Notes: generated by a model from the letters alone, not told the origin. A stretch of 64,000 nucleotides of DNA from Apostichopus japonicus (GCF_037975245.1 NC_092569.1:27045168-27109167); one strand, 5' to 3'; shown: positions 47,394 to 60,517, counted from the stretch's first letter. A program made the numbers and translations.

Positions 47394-48630
47394 GTGAGTA
47401 TATGGTAAAGACTATCACATAGTTACTGTATGGAAGTTTCTATGGATACAGTTATCAGTGTAATTTAAATGGAATATAACCTGCAAGTTAACACTGCTGT
47501 ACAGTGTGGATCCAGCCATAGGCTACTGTCAAGTGAGGAACTATTTTCATTGTCATTTAAAGTTTCAAGAAATGAAGTGAAACAAAATCAGTTAAAGTAT
47601 GCTAAGCTAAGGCCTACGGTTTCATGTATGACCTATTCCATAGTGAAGTTGGGGTATACATCCTGCTTAAATACTCTGCTAAATGTGGTTTATTAGGTCA
47701 ACAATTTTGGCCATTGAAAATTCCTATATTCCATGCTTTACCAGAACTATACAAAATATTCATTACAATCTTCCCTGCCTATAGCAAATTCCACCAAGAG
47801 TACACTGTTTTAGGCAAAAACAACACGGGAGATTGAATATCTACATGTGTAGGTAATGCTAGCCATACTGAACGCCCCTTTTCACAAATTCATGATGAAA
47901 CACACTGTACTATTTCAGTGGTCAAGCCAAATTTGTCTTCACACAGGCAAGTACTGTATTGTTGTCCATTATAGCACTTGTGTCTACAACCATGTGGTGA
48001 CTGTCAATTAATTAGGTGTACTCAAGGATGATTCCTAGTGCCAGTACTTGCCAATTTGGGGAAGTTTGTGCTATCAAGTAACAAAGTATTAATGCTCAAG
48101 TGAATTTTGAGGAGGAATCTTTGCCATGTTAAATAATTCACTGGTTCGTGAATTTCTTTGTCAGGTTTTCAAAAGTAGCTCTAAATTTTGGCATGTCAAC
48201 ATGGGGAGAAAGGCCATAAGAGGGGGGGGGGGGGGTTGTTAGGAATATAAATATTTTGCAAGAGAAGAATGCTAAGTTTAAGAGTTATTCTTCTTTCTGA
48301 AGCTGACCTTGGTTGTTGTGCTTCAAACTTGCTACAAGAGAACATGATACATGTGAAAACAGAGGTTACCCCTGGCCCCCACAATATCTCCCTATTTTAT
48401 GCCCCTTGCATGTCAAGTATACCACACTGCCCCCCCCCCCCCCCACAAAAAAAATACAGATACCATGACTGAACTGTTGTGCCTCTGCACTTACATTACA
48501 GTAATGATGCAAATAGGCTTCAATAATCTATTACTAATATACCTGTTGACTGAACTTTTGGATTTTCTTTTCCCAGAGAATTACTCCCTAATGAAACTGT
48601 AGGGAGTGAGGTGTTCCCCCAGAGCTTGAG

Positions 48631-50190
48631 ATGGACTCCTCAGAAATACAGAGTGAAGAGTCTCTTCCAGATAACTGCCCCTCATGGGAAACTCTTGGTA
48701 TAATTTAGGAAGCGAAATGTTTTGTATCTATAAACAAATTGTTAGAACTGCTGAAGTTAATACATGGGGAGTACTGCACACACACTAACTGTACTAAAAT
48801 AATATCTTATCAATGGAGTGCTATTGGTACAGCAATGATTTTTTCTTGGAAGTGTGAAGATGGCCGGCCATGTGTGTGGAAAATAGTACTCACAAAACAG
48901 ATTTTGTGGTATCTTTTCAGGTAACATTCAAATTTCGTCAGCTGTAACCATTTCAGGAAACAAGTATTCTAAAATGGCTTTGTATTTTAAAGTTTCCAAT
49001 TTTTTTTTGTAAGCAACACAACATTTCTACGTTTTCAAAGGTTGTATGTAACTCCAGCTGTTACAGCTACTTGGCAGAAGGTCCAAAAGGCAGAATTCTG
49101 CAAACTTAAAGACAGAGGTTTATGTGTAGCAGGAGATGCTAGAACAGAATCCCTTGGGCATTGTGCCCAATACTGTACTTACAGCTTCATGGATGAAGAT
49201 TCTTAAAAAATGTTGCATTTAGAGGTAGTTGATGTTAGGGAAGTAGGGGGGAAAAGTCCAAACATGGAAAGAGTTGGATTTGAGAGAGGATTGGATTTTC
49301 TAATGAAATAATTTAAAATCTGTGAAGTAGTGACAGATGCCCATGTTCTGATAAAGGCACTGCTAAAAAAGTGTACAATATATGATGGAATTTCTCATCA
49401 AGTGGATGTTTGGCATGGTCTGGAAACTCTCTAACGTAGCAAATGCCAAAGAGAACACTGATCTGCACTTATGTATGCCTGCTATAACGTAATCATTTCT
49501 GGTACTCCGCTAAAGAGTGCGGCGGTAATGATATCAAAATCAAGTCAATTTTGCTATCACTTCTTCACCACATTGTAGACGAACACCAGTGGTTGTTATC
49601 AATTGATGGTACACCAGGTGAATGCAGTCATCACCACTTATGTGAAAACGACCATAGTAAGCCATATCTAAAGAAGGGATCACCGTCACATGAAGCCCTT
49701 AGGTCTGTCATAATCAAGAAGCAATTTCTGAACACTTTTCCATATTACAAAATTTCAAGCATACTGGTTCTTTGAATCATTTCACAATCATATGCTAATG
49801 TATGCCAATAAACGTTGTGCTTATTCTTATGATGGATATGTAACTAGAATGCTACTGGCTGCTATTGATCACAACTATCACATTGAACGAGCATATGGTT
49901 CAACTGTTGATGGCTAACCAATGTATCTGGCAAAGTATAGTAAAAGATCAAAACAATGGGCACCTCAAAACTTGCCTAAGGCTTTTGGTTACATTCCTGA
50001 ATTGATGAAAACTGTCTTTCTGCTCAGACAAGAGAATCAGTGCCATTTATCGGCCAGAGTAGGCCTACCTGAAGATCACCCAAAAATCATCAAACCAAAT
50101 ATTAGCAGCGCTCCAAAGCCTAGTATGAGTGTTTTACTTGCACAGTACCAGTCTAGATTTGCAAGTTCAGCTGACATGGGGCATTCCTAA
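48631..50190 (+). pseudogene. Kolobok-type transposase (decayed)
   Basis: The frame from MDSSEIQSEESLPDNCPSWE (48631) runs through CFVSINKLLELLKLIHGEYC and MIFSWKCEDGRPCVWK. A likely intron (48921-49040, GTAACA...TTTCAAAG) leads to RLYVTPAVTATWQKVQ. Motifs follow in order: VAGDAR (49126), CAQYCTYSFMD, VVTDAH (49327), HQVDVWHG (49399), SLLHHIVDEHQWL (49551), FESFHNHMLMYANKRCAYSY (about 49775), RMLLAAIDHNYHIERAYGS (about 49835), YLAKYSKRSKQW (49924), and PKPSMSVLLAQYQSRF near the end. GD-R, TD-H and DVWH are the acidic landmarks of this transposase type. Stops at 48706, 49204 and 49309 and frame changes near 49430 and 49745 break it. A segment usual between WKC and the PAV region seems missing. 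Confidence 0.82.
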
Positions 50191-50199
50191 GCTACAATG

Positions 50200-51400
50200 G
50201 TTAATTAAGGAAACGGAATGCAGTTTGATTTCACTTGAGTTTTTATTGATTAGCACTCTTAATGGCTCGAAGAGATGTTACATAAAGTTAAGTCTTGATG
50301 TGTGCTAAATTTACTAGTTATTTAAAGACTCCCTACTTTACTCGTTCATTTGATTTAAATCCACTTTAATATTACTATTTTACAAGTCAAGCAAAGCATG
50401 TTCTTTGATTTTCATGTCAAAAACAGAGCCCTTGGATTACATTCAGTACCATTTTATACTTGTAACACACTTGATGCCTTAAAGTCTTAAGTATTGCCAC
50501 TGAGTTTTGCATGCATCTGAGGTGGCAAACTGCAGTCTTATCCAGTGGTGAGTAGCATTTAGTCAGAACTTCTATCTAGACTAAGAACATATTATTGTAA
50601 TGGTTAAACATGCAGGTGAATGGGGCTTTTAGTAGGGTTATGATGTTCTAGTATCTTTGTTAGACTACCTACTGTAGTCCAGCCCCTGTAATAGATGAAA
50701 CTTGGCTGTTTAAGAGGTCATTTATCAAAATTAAAAGTAGTACAATCTTGGCAACTTGGTCTGATAGTATTCATGGTTTTTAACTGTCTATAACACATCA
50801 CAATGGCTGTGATAATACTTCATTTTTGAGAGAAAGAAAAGAGAATACATTGTCATCAACTATAATTGAACTTTTATACCTTTATTTGGAGTGCTCACAT
50901 CTGTATTATTTGGATCTGCATTTGCTATTTGTCACCTACAGGTACATTCTAACTTTTTCCCCTGATTGTGTCGTTTCATACCTTTCAAAACATGAAATAA
51001 ATATTTTACCTTTCAGCATAATTTGCAAACTTCTTTCACTCCTTGGAAGAACAATAACACCCCTTCCCCTCCACCCTGCTTAGGTTACCACTCTCTATAA
51101 ACTTGAAAACAATGAAATAATCAGTTAACATTCACCAATGTTTCACTGCTTGGAGTAACAAAAACTCCTCCCACAGCCCCACCCACCATCATCCCACATA
51201 GGTTACTACTGTCTATAAACAAACGAAAGAAATTATCATCACTCTACCAAAGGTTGTTGATAGGATTGAAATCCCTATCACAAACCATGAAGTAATCAGT
51301 TTACCTTCAACAATGTTGCACTTCTTAAAGTAACAGTAACCCCTCACCCCTCCCCCCCTGCTCTTCCCCCATCACCCCACTCTTCCCAGGAGAAAATTCC
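50200..51400. other. transposon interior, no gene seen
   Basis: AT-rich DNA after the transposase end. CA-rich stretches with repeated TAGGTTAC(C/T)ACT and CTATAAAC near 51080-51340 suggest a decayed ~130-bp tandem repeat (CTTGGA(G)(A)TAACA near 51040, 51150 and 51330). Confidence 0.4.
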
Positions 51401-51404
51401 TGTT

Positions 51405-51739
51405 AATACCTGTTACAATTTCAATTGGTTTTAACCGGAACCAACAGGGACTAACAGGTACCTGTTAACGACAACTGGTTTTAACAGGTATTGTGACCAA
51501 AACCAGTTTATACCAGTTAATTGCCTGTTGCAACAGGTAAATTACCTGTAAGCTGTAACAGGTACCAATTGGTTTTAACAGGTACCTGTTAAACCAGTTG
51601 CTTTCAACAGGTAAAATACCTGTTGAAAACAACTGGTTTAACAGGTACTTGTTGAAAACAACTGGTTTAACAGGTAACTGTTGAAAACAACTGGTTAAAC
51701 AGGTACCTGTTGAAAACAACTGGATTAACAGGTAACTGT
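51405..51739. repeat. left minisatellite of the transposon, proximal piece
   Basis: Units of about 29 bp, GGTTTAACAGGTACCTGTTG then AAAACAACT, with the palindrome AACAGGTACCTGTT in each. The 5' part is irregular. Split by the SINE at 51740-52016. Confidence 0.92.
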
Positions 51740-52016
51740 ATAGCCTAGTGGAGTGTATAGCGGAGTGTATAGTGGAGTGTATAGCCTAGTGGTTAACGCC
51801 GGCGTCTCCCAGTCATGAGATCCCCGGTTCGATTCCCCGCCGACAGCAATGTGTGTCGTCTGGCAAGGGTGTTGTTCAATAACAACTTCCCGACATGGAC
51901 GTTAAATGGATGTGTGCCGAGAGATTGGCTTCGGTCAGCTTGCGAGTCTACAAGCCTCCATGGCTTCTTTCGCGAGTTCCTGCTTGCGGGAAGATCACAT
52001 ATACATACATACATAC
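51740..52016 (+). mobile_element. tRNA-derived SINE (family S1) inside the minisatellite
   Basis: TAGCCTAGTGGTTAACGCC (box A), CCCCGGTTCGATTCCCCGCC (box B), TTTCGCGAGTTCCTGCTTGC and a (CATA)n tail. AACTGT at 51734-51739 and 52017-52022 is the target duplication. The head is stuttered, GTGTATAGC/GTGGAGTGTATAG repeated three times before the full A box. Confidence 0.85.
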
Positions 52017-52256
52017 AACTGTTGAAAACAACTGGTTAAACAGGTACCTGTTGAAAACAACTGGTTTAACAGGTACCTGTTGAAAACAACTGGTTTAACA
52101 GCTACCTGTTGAAAACAACTGGTTTAACAGGTACCTGTTGAAAACAACTGGTTTAACAGGTACCTGTTGAAAACAACTGGTTTAACAGGTACCTGTTGAA
52201 AACAACTGGTTTAACAGGTACCTGTTGAAAACAACTGGTTTAACAGGTACCAATTG
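52017..52256. repeat. left minisatellite of the transposon, distal piece
   Basis: Eight very uniform 29-bp units, more homogeneous than the proximal piece. Confidence 0.93.
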
Positions 52257-52289
52257 GTTCAAATTTCTGTCTCCACTTTAAGGCACATA

Positions 52290-52507
52290 ATGGTGGATCA
52301 CCGTTGTCAGGGAAGGTTTATGAGGGGAGGGGGCTTGAAAATTTTTGTTTCTCATAAGGGGGCTTATATGCAAAATAATGCAATTATTTTTTTTTTGCTC
52401 CCTTCGTTTTTTTCACCGTCGGACATCACGTCCCAATTTTTTTTGTGGAGGTACTCTTTCCTCTGCTCCCCCCCCCCCCTTTCCCGCCCTCGCTGGCTTT
52501 GCCACTG
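52290..52507. mobile_element. possible small hAT-like MITE
   Basis: The right end read inward is GCAGTGGCAAAGCCAGCGAG with a poly-G tract, resembling CAGTGGC(G)(T)AGCCAG hAT-type ends. The left end (GTCAGGGAAGGTTTATGAGG) is only weakly complementary. Confidence 0.4.
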
Positions 52508-52509
52508 CA

Positions 52510-53975
52510 AAGAATAGGTATAACATATGTCTGATCACTGAATTGTTTATCCTATTTGGTACATTAAGGTAAAATGAAAAATTCACATATTAAATTTATG
52601 AGAGAGTTCTTCCAGATAGTATATGAATACGTAGCATACACATACATCAAAAGATTGAGACGAGCTCGCATCTATATTTAGATCAGTGATTCATAGTCTA
52701 AGAAAGTAAGACACATATTGCCAAGTCAAGATCAAGATAAAAATAATTAACGTTTAAATTGTATTATGATTTAATTCTTTCTTATTTACTGTTGTTTTAA
52801 ATTTTTGATATCAATTAATGATATTTGTAATTTTTAGTGACATAAAACTCTCAAATTGGGGCCAAAGACAATTTTTTAAATTTTTTCGATAATCACATTT
52901 TGTACGAGGTTGAACTTTGACTTCAACACCATATTCAATTTCGAAACCGAGGAGCAACGGCAACTTGCATTGCATAGCGTAAGCATTGCTTTGCATGGTT
53001 TAATACGATCACTCTAAGCAACTTTCAACTGATAATCACCCAAGAAGATCTATAGAAGAATGGAAGTATTAACCGCCACCATCGGCCTACCTGTTGTTCC
53101 TTAAACTTGGAGGTAAAACTAACGTTAATTGTTAGGCCACTGGCACTTGTGACCGTTGTTAGGCTAGCGTTTCGCAATACACAAGTGCAATGACAGTGAG
53201 TAGCCTAGGTTTTCTATTGAGTACTGCAGTGCATTCTCAACACTAAACTGTGCATTCTAAACACCAATTAACAATGTGTTATGTGTGTATTGGGCTAGAT
53301 TGAACAGTCGCACATAATCTTCTAATTTATTTCCAAACAAATGCTGGGACTGAGTTTCAATACTGTAGTTTACTTGAAGCCTAGGTCTACATTCATTTGG
53401 TAAAGATTTCTTGAATTTCCCATGTGAATCTAAATGGGTAGGCTATGTGATATTGAATGAAACAAGGCTAGACCTTCAAACTTACTGTTACAGTAGGCTG
53501 AACAAATTATGTTGGCTAGTCACCGGTATTATATACTTTAGTACTACTACTAGTAAGACTAAAAAAACGACTGAAAGACAAACTGACTTAGTGTGACAAA
53601 GAACTGTTTCTTCTCTAGCCTAGGTCTAAATAAGACTTGTTAAGTGAGCAAGCAAAATAACAACTTAAACAATTAGGCCTATAAATAAGATGGCTCAGTG
53701 CATTTGTGTTTCTAAAATCTTGTATTTTTAGATCTTAAAAACAAACAAAGATTTAGCCCAAGTTTTATTATCTCTGTAGTCTGGGCATTTGATTCTGGTT
53801 GCAATGATGACACTCTGGTTCAAATGTTCAGCTTTATACAGTCTGCTTCAGACTTTGGGAATCCTTTTTTCAGACTATTGTAGAAGCAAATCTCACATCA
53901 CTTTGTGGTGACAACTTTATTTCATTTTTCCAAATGATTCATTACTACTGCTGCTTTGCTATTTCCTTTTTCCAG
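52510..53975. other. transposon interior, 5' side of the BEN gene
   Basis: No exon recognised. Contains pyrimidine tracts and repeated TAGGCCTA/GCCTAGG words (also common at 59460-59740). Confidence 0.35.
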
Positions 53976-55395
53976 GAAGAATTGAAAAACCAAATATCCA
54001 GGTGAGGTTTCCTGTGATGTACGACACCATTGTGGAGGCAACAACAGAAGAGGAGAACGTATATGGCTTAAAGACATAATGGTGTAAGATGATATTAAGA
54101 GTTTATCCAAGAGTCCAAAAAGCAAAGGAACAAGTGCCATAGAGAAAAAAGATGGAAGGGTGAGTTTAACTATTGTACCCAAATGTGTAATGATATTATT
54201 TAGATACTTTTCATAACCTGTTTATATATAATATATAAAAAACAGTCTGGTACATCATTTACGTACAAGCGTCATAAGTTTGGCCAATTTTTTACTGATT
54301 TGGGATAATTATAAACATGGTTATTAAGCTTTGAAAAATAACTTGGTGTTATAGTGCAAACTGCAAAGCTAGTAATTATTTGGTAAAGCTGCTATTCCTG
54401 GCTTATAACTTGAGGGACCTTGATTTAAACGTTTACCTCCCAATATGTTGATATAAAATTTTAATGTTAATGTATGTTTATGATAATGTGAGTTATCATG
54501 TGCTATATCTGTATATATGCTTACAGGTATATCATATTTTCTGTTCACAGGTCAATATTGGTGCATATTTTGGGCTTCCTGAAGACAAGTGGGAGGCCAT
54601 TTGTAGTTAAGAGAAACACTCTATGTTCGTGAAGACTTTACTGGTGTTGATTTGGGGTACCAACACTTTGAAAACGAAAGTCGTTGGGAATGCTTGCACA
54701 CGATTCAACAGTGACAGAGATGCAAAACCGCTGTTGTCTCCCGTGAAGCTTAATGCTATGGAAGGTTAGTCATTATGAAAAGCTTTCAAACAAGTTACCA
54801 TTTATATTACAAGCTCATGACTTAGTACACATGTGTACAATATAATTTACTGAATAAGCTGTTTTTCAGGAGTAAGTAATTTTTTAACACTGACAGAACT
54901 ATTTATCAGTAGGATTATGCATTCCAGTATCATGAGTTAACAACTTATATCATTTTGGTTGGTTCTTAATTGCCTTTGAGTTCTGACAAGAAGCCTACAA
55001 TCAAACTACCATATTGGTGTAGTTTTTCCAACCAAAAGATTGAGCAAACCCAATTTCTAAACCAAAAGAATGTTCTTGGTTAGACTGTGATTGCTAGTCC
55101 ATTCAGGTTGGATACCAACAGAGATAAATATCGTGAGACATTCTAAACCATAGGAAAGTTTGACCTTAACTTTCCATGAAAGCACTCATCTAGCAATGCA
55201 AGAGAGTTTGTTAAGTTTTAGGACCACACTGTTACTGTTAATCATGATAAGTCAATTCTTAAGTGTTCATACGCTTTGTTTCTTGCAGCACAAATCGTGG
55301 AACGTTTGAAAGAAAGCTGCAGTTTACTGAGGAAGCAAATACATATCCGAGAAGCTGACGTCAATCGTAAAACAAAGAAGGCCTTAAAACATTAG
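53976..55395 (+). pseudogene. BEN-domain gene carried by the transposon (decayed)
   Basis: Three exons with good splice sites. Exon a (53976-54159; acceptor CTTTTTCCAG, donor GTGAGT) contains PNIQVRFPVMYDTIVEATTE and, in another frame, a Lys/Ser-rich DDIKSLSKSPKSKGTSAIEK. Exon b (54551-54764; acceptor TGTTCACAG, donor GTTAGT) reads VNIGAYFGLPEDKWEAI, LLVLIWGTNTLKTKVVGNAC then AKPLLSPVKLNAM, the signature of the end of a BEN domain (G-x-L-x-x-x-x-x-G and a closing L-x-x-x-K-L). Exon c (55289-55395; acceptor TTTCTTGCAG) reads QIVERLKESCSLLRKQIHIR to KALKH-stop. BEN domains bind DNA or chromatin and recur in transposon proteins. A stop at 54608 and a frame change near 54065 break this copy. Confidence 0.65.
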
Positions 55396-55399
55396 TATC

Positions 55400-56510
55400 A
55401 TATAATTTTTTTCAATGGTTATTGCTTATCATTAATCAGTCTTTAGTTTTATTCAAACTGACAGCATATTGCTGTCACTGACAAGTTAACTTTTCAGAGG
55501 AATTTTTTTAGACAGTTCTTTTTTCAAAGTAGGATTAAACCCATATTTATTATTATGTTTTAAACAGTTATTGTTTGCCATTATATGGTATTTAGTTTTT
55601 TAACTAAATTCAGGAAATGGAAGGTATGTTGCTGTCAACTACAACTTAAGTTTTCAATGGAGATCTTCTGGACAGTTTTTTCTTGAAAGTGGTTTAACCA
55701 TGACTATTATAGACTGATGTTGACTTTTACTTGGCAAAGTCATCTTTCCACTTTTGCCTTATTTTTTTTAAAGAACTAACATTTCTAGTAATCAGTATGT
55801 ACAAATGCCATTAAACAGTATTCAGATTTTTATTCAAACTCCAGAATAGACAGTATATTGTCGTCACATATGTGTTCAGTATAAATATGCATTACAAATA
55901 CATGCTTTGTAGGTAAATATTGTTTTTTAAGATCTGATTGGTAGCCAATTTAAGAATGAATTCCTTTCAAAAGGTTACTGTCTGACTAGCTATTATTATT
56001 GTCTGCCTAGCATGCATAATTGCACACTACATAGTTTGGTAATGCTAACTCTTGAATAACTTTTATCTATTCAGCTGTAACTTTTATTTTGACATAATGA
56101 TTGATAAAAAATTAACCTTTATATTGTTTTAACAGATAGAGTTTTCTTTCTTAATTGCCTCAGCAATACATGAAATCATTGTTTTAATGAACATATTTAG
56201 TTGGTATTTCATAATATATGTAAGTTTTTAATGTGTAATATGAAAGCGTTTACTTCAGAAGTTTGCTTTCTTGTTAGACTCCAAATTTATGTTTTCTTTT
56301 TCATTGCCCTCAACTTTGCATTATTGTGCAGTACTATACTTTTGCCATTCATGTTTGATCCATTAACTTGTCTTAACTTTGTTGGAATAAAATGATATTT
56401 TCAGATTTTTGTTAACAGTGATTTTTACTCCATCTGCTGGAAGTTCTCCCTCGCCTTAACTTGCTTGTTAAGTGTTAGACCTACATCAAGTGCAACTGTA
56501 AAGAGTAATT
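55400..56510. other. transposon interior with decayed tandem repeats
   Basis: TTATTCAAACT...CAGCATATTGCTGTCA-type segments recur near 55450, 55620 and 55835, an old repeat of about 190 bp. No gene seen. Confidence 0.4.
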
Positions 56511-56514
56511 TTAA

Positions 56515-57180
56515 CCTGTTGAAATTCATCGCCACCTGTTTTCACCAGATAACTTGTTGAAAACAATTGAACCTGTGGAAAATCCTACTGTTATAACCAG
56601 CTTAAAATCTTCCATACATGTTCTTACCTGTTCAAACGTTTTCAATACCAGTAAAGACATGTTGAAAACAGAACCAGTTAAAACCTGTTACCCCTGTTGA
56701 AAACAGTTGAAACCAGTTCATACAGTATGTTATTACCAGTTAATAGCTGTTGCGCCTGTTGAAAACAGTTGAAACCTGTTATTACCAGTTAATACCTGTT
56801 CATGCCAGTTAAAAGCTGTTGTGCCTGTTGAAACTTGTTGAGAACAGTTGAAACCGGTTAATACCAGTTAAAAACTGTTATGCCTGTTGAAAACAGTTGA
56901 AACCTGTTATTACCAGTTAATACCTGTTAATACCAGCTAAAGCTGTTGTGCCTGTTGAACCCTGTTGAAAACAGTTGAAACCTGTTAATACCAGCTAATA
57001 CCTGTTAATACCAGTTAAAAACTGTTATGCCTGTTGAAAACAGTTGAAACCTGTTAATACCAGTTAATACCTGTCAATACCAGTTAACACCCGTTAATAC
57101 CATTTAATACCTGTTATTACCTGTCACCAAATACCAGTTGCAACAGGTACCTGTTAAAACCAGTTCAACAGGTATTAACT
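56515..57180. repeat. right minisatellite of the transposon
   Basis: Irregular units built from CCTGTTGAAAACAGTTGAAA and CCTGTTAATACCAGTTAA, period about 40-95 bp. It uses the same 7-mers (ACCTGTT, ACCAGTT, AACAGGT) as the left array but in a different order. Confidence 0.9.
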
Positions 57181-57759
57181 GGAATTTTCACCTGGGTTAT
57201 CACTATCACTGTGCCAATATGGTTTCTTTTCAAATTGTTTTCTCTCTTAATCGATGAGGTTGTTGCCAGGATTGAATCCTACATATTGTCCGTCTACAGA
57301 TGGAAATCTTTCCCTTATCTCTGAGATGCAACAGGATGGCAATACCATTCTATTTCCTCTACCTAGGCGACCAAACTTCCAGTAAATAAAATTTCTGTAA
57401 GCATAATGTCTGTAGTTCCTGTTGGTTCTGTTTTCTTCCAAAGCAAGATCATCCTCTCGCATGTGCATATTTACACCCAAGATGTGTGCATTAAGGCAAA
57501 TATCACTAAATGCATTCGAGTAAGTTACACATTGTTGCACCCTGTTTGTGCAGCACTTCTTTTCCACATCAGTTAGCATCTCTACACATTGCAGACATTT
57601 CACGAGAAGCAGTCACTTCCTCAGTTTGGTTTGGCGCAGTGAGATCACTGTGAGCATCTGGGTTTCTGCGGAGCTCTACTGCAACCTGCTCTAACTGTTC
57701 TCATGACAACCCTTGTACATACATCTGTTGGACAATTGAAAACAGCTTATTTCTTCAGT

Positions 57760-58811
57760 ACAATCATGAACATATTAAGGGATAGCAGGGCAATTGGCTG
57801 CTAGTAAAAATGCAGAATATTTTTTGGGGTCAAACTCACTACCTCATAACACTCTGAATGGTGAAATTTTGAATTTTTGGTATTTTGTGAATGCATGTGG
57901 AACACAGCAGAGTGAATGATGCAATCATGGCACTATTTATGAGCTATTTCATTCCACAAAAATGTCACATTTTCAGCCACTGGAATATCCCTTTAAGAAA
58001 GAATTGAACACAAACATTTCATTTGATTTCATACCAAAAAATTCCGACCGCAGCCATTCACGTGAAACAAAACATAATACTCATCTTGATAGATAACTAG
58101 TTTGGTTATCATTGAAAGAGACAAAATGTGTTTTTTTTTATTTCACAAAGACTGACATTCCTCAGAAGCTATACTTTCATTTTCTAATCTTTATTTACTT
58201 AAAACCTTGAAATCTGACATATTTTGGAATGTTAAATTTTTATCTGGAAATGTATTATGAGTTTGAATTTCATTAAACTTTAATATTTTGAATGAATATC
58301 TGGTGTGGATAAATTATTTTGGGATTATGAATGGGGGGGGGGGGTGGTTCAGCCCAATCATCATGCATGGTGACATCACATAGTTAGCTTCTGTTAGGGA
58401 ACTTCATAAACCTGTTACATTGGCTGCAATCTGAATATCACTCTCTGGAGATTTCAAGGTGTGTCTGACACTAAGGTGTCCAACTGCACCAATGTATGTG
58501 TGACAATATTCTTTGTTATAAGAATTCGGTACAACATAAATTATAAATAGAAAAATAAGCAAATATTGGTCTGATAACAGTGGGCACAGTTGCACATTGT
58601 GACATCAACTTGTACAACATTGTATTATATGCATCATAAAATCTGGACAAATTTTGGTCTGATAACATTGGCAGTTGCCCATTGTGACATAACCTTGTAC
58701 TACGGTACATTATTATATGCATCATAATCTGCATATGTATGATTTTTGTGGTCTATGATCATCAACGTAATGTCAATATTTAGTAAAGTGGAAAGTGTGT
58801 GCTATGCCAAC
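57760..58811. other. intron of the P2X7-C gene with a two-copy tandem repeat
   Basis: 58559-58645 and 58646-58733 are diverged copies of an 87-bp unit (GGTCTGATAACA(G/T)TGG, CATTGTGACAT, TATTATATGCATCATAA). A poly-G tract lies at 58334. No exon seen. Confidence 0.5.
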
Positions 58812-59107
58812 CTGAAGTTGAGATTCATTGTTGTTTGAAGCCACATTCTGCTACCCAGGTGCACTATCATCTTCACCTGCTGCATGCTCATTTGGTGAGA
58901 CCTCTCTATCACCAGTGTCTGACAAATCCTGTATAAAGAAAAAAAATCAAAAGACACTTATGAATGCTACATTTCTAGCATGGCTTGCTTTGAGCCTGTT
59001 TGAGTGTAGATATCAGATGACGATGCTCTAGATATCATTATAGTATAGGCATATGGGCTTTAATCTGTCAGGACAGTTGTTATTCATACAGAGTATAGCT
59101 CCCCTGC

Positions 59108-59367
59108 TCGCACCCCACGGTAAAGAATCACTGCTGTGCGTACAGTACTTTACCAGCAATACCCCTTTAGTACTAGATTCTTACCAGGTTTGTATCAGGG
59201 CTTGCCATGCTGGTCACAACCATCCCCTAATCCCTGACTCGCACCCCACGGTATATAACCACTGCTGTATCTAAAGTACTTTACCAGCTTAATCCTATAG
59301 TCCTAGATTATTACCATGTTTGTATCAGGGCTTGCCATGCTGTTCACAACCATCCCCTAATCCCACA
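59108..59367. repeat. 130-bp tandem duplication
   Basis: TCGCACCCCACGGTA recurs 130 bp apart (59108 and 59238), as do TTTGTATCAGGGCTTGCCAT and ACAACCATCCCCTAATC. The latter word is repeated once more at the end. Confidence 0.75.
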
Positions 59368-59955
59368 ACCATCCCCTAATCGCCCCACTCTCCAAAGCAA
59401 TGTCATATTCTCGTTTAACCCTATTTATGTCAAGCGCCCAAGCCTATAGGGCTACTTTTATTTGGTTTATAGTTATAGGCATAGCCTAGGCCTATATATA
59501 CACTTAACTTACTAGACTTAATATAGTAATAATAAATAAATAATTTCTTAGCTGATGAAATAAGGCCCTGTACATTAAACTTCAAATTGTAAGTGCATTT
59601 GCCACCCTCCCTTCCAACCATGCATTATATTTGACGATTCGTTTGCACACCGAGAGCACCATTACCCTTCGCCTTGTACCATTACATTATAGACCTAGGC
59701 CTAGGCTTATTAATGACACATTTAGGCCTAGCCTACCTTAACCTAGACGCTGTGTTGACAGTTATTAACTTACCGTAGGTTTCTTCTGGCAAGCTTTCCT
59801 CTTTGTCCCACAAGTACAGAAAGAATTGCAGTAGGCCCCTAGTCCCTTGCACGGACACCCAGCTCCTGCTCGGCCCCTTGTCCTAGTGCTGGGCTGTCTC
59901 TGACAGGTGCTATTACAATTACAACATTCCACCAGAAAATTGTGAATCCCATGAT

Positions 59956-60517
59956 GATTGTTACTCTAGTTCAGATGACATCTTTGTTTGTAATTTTCAA
60001 AGACGGTTTTTCGAAATCCACAAAATATACGTTCGAGTGAATGTTTCGGCGGTGGTACTGTCATATGTTGAAGGTGAGTTGTCAACTGGTTGCCTGTACT
60101 GTAAGTCTGTAGACACACATACAGCACACACAGCAACGGTTCCGATTCGGTTAGTGCGATGATGACTGTACATATGTAGCGCATGCACTTCATATTGCCG
60201 CTGTGGCAACAGCGCCTGTGTTTTGCACACATGTGTTCGGCAGACTTCTTGGAAATTAGTGGTCAGATACCATTTATACTTCTCTCTTACCTAAAGTAGA
60301 ATCCATCTTACCAGTCACTTCCGATCTTAACGCATAGTGTAATAATTTATAATTTTGTAAATTATATATTTTAAAATTTTAAAAGCTAGACATTGAATAC
60401 TGAAAACGAATTTATTTTTTCCCATGTGAAAACCTCTTACATCACAATGAACAATGCCGTTTGGCAACAAACCTTAAACCAATGAGAAAATTGAAAAATA
60501 AATTGCTGTCGATATTT
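59956..60517. other. right subterminal part of the transposon
   Basis: Presumed 5' flank of the P2X7-C gene. No further exon or CRE pair is seen; AT-rich near the end. Confidence 0.35.

Larger units (their letters stand above)
57247..59955 (-). pseudogene. P2X7 C-terminal-type / Cys-rich gene carried by the transposon (decayed)
   Basis: Three minus-strand exons. Exon a (about 59955-59774, donor GTAAGT) is Cys-rich: VECCNCNSTC, then GCPCKGLGAYCNSFCTCGTK. Exon b (58928-58812; acceptor TTTATACAG) is acidic: DLSDTGDREVSPNEHAAGED. Exon c (57724-57247; acceptor TGTCCAACAG) contains CVEMLTDVEKKCCTNRVQQC, ENRTNRNYRHYAYRNFIYWK, FGRLGRGNRMVLPSCCISEI and RERFPSVDGQYVGF, then stop. The last part matches the zinc-binding C-terminal domain of P2X7 receptors, which also occurs without the channel in many animal repeat-encoded proteins. 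Channel segments are absent, so this is not a receptor. Stops at about 57703 and 58853 and a frame change near 57605 break it. Confidence 0.72.

Noticed and set aside
57247-57603. A genuine P2X receptor gene
   Set aside because: Only the C-terminal zinc-binding part is present, with no transmembrane or ATP-binding region; it lies inside the transposon and is broken.
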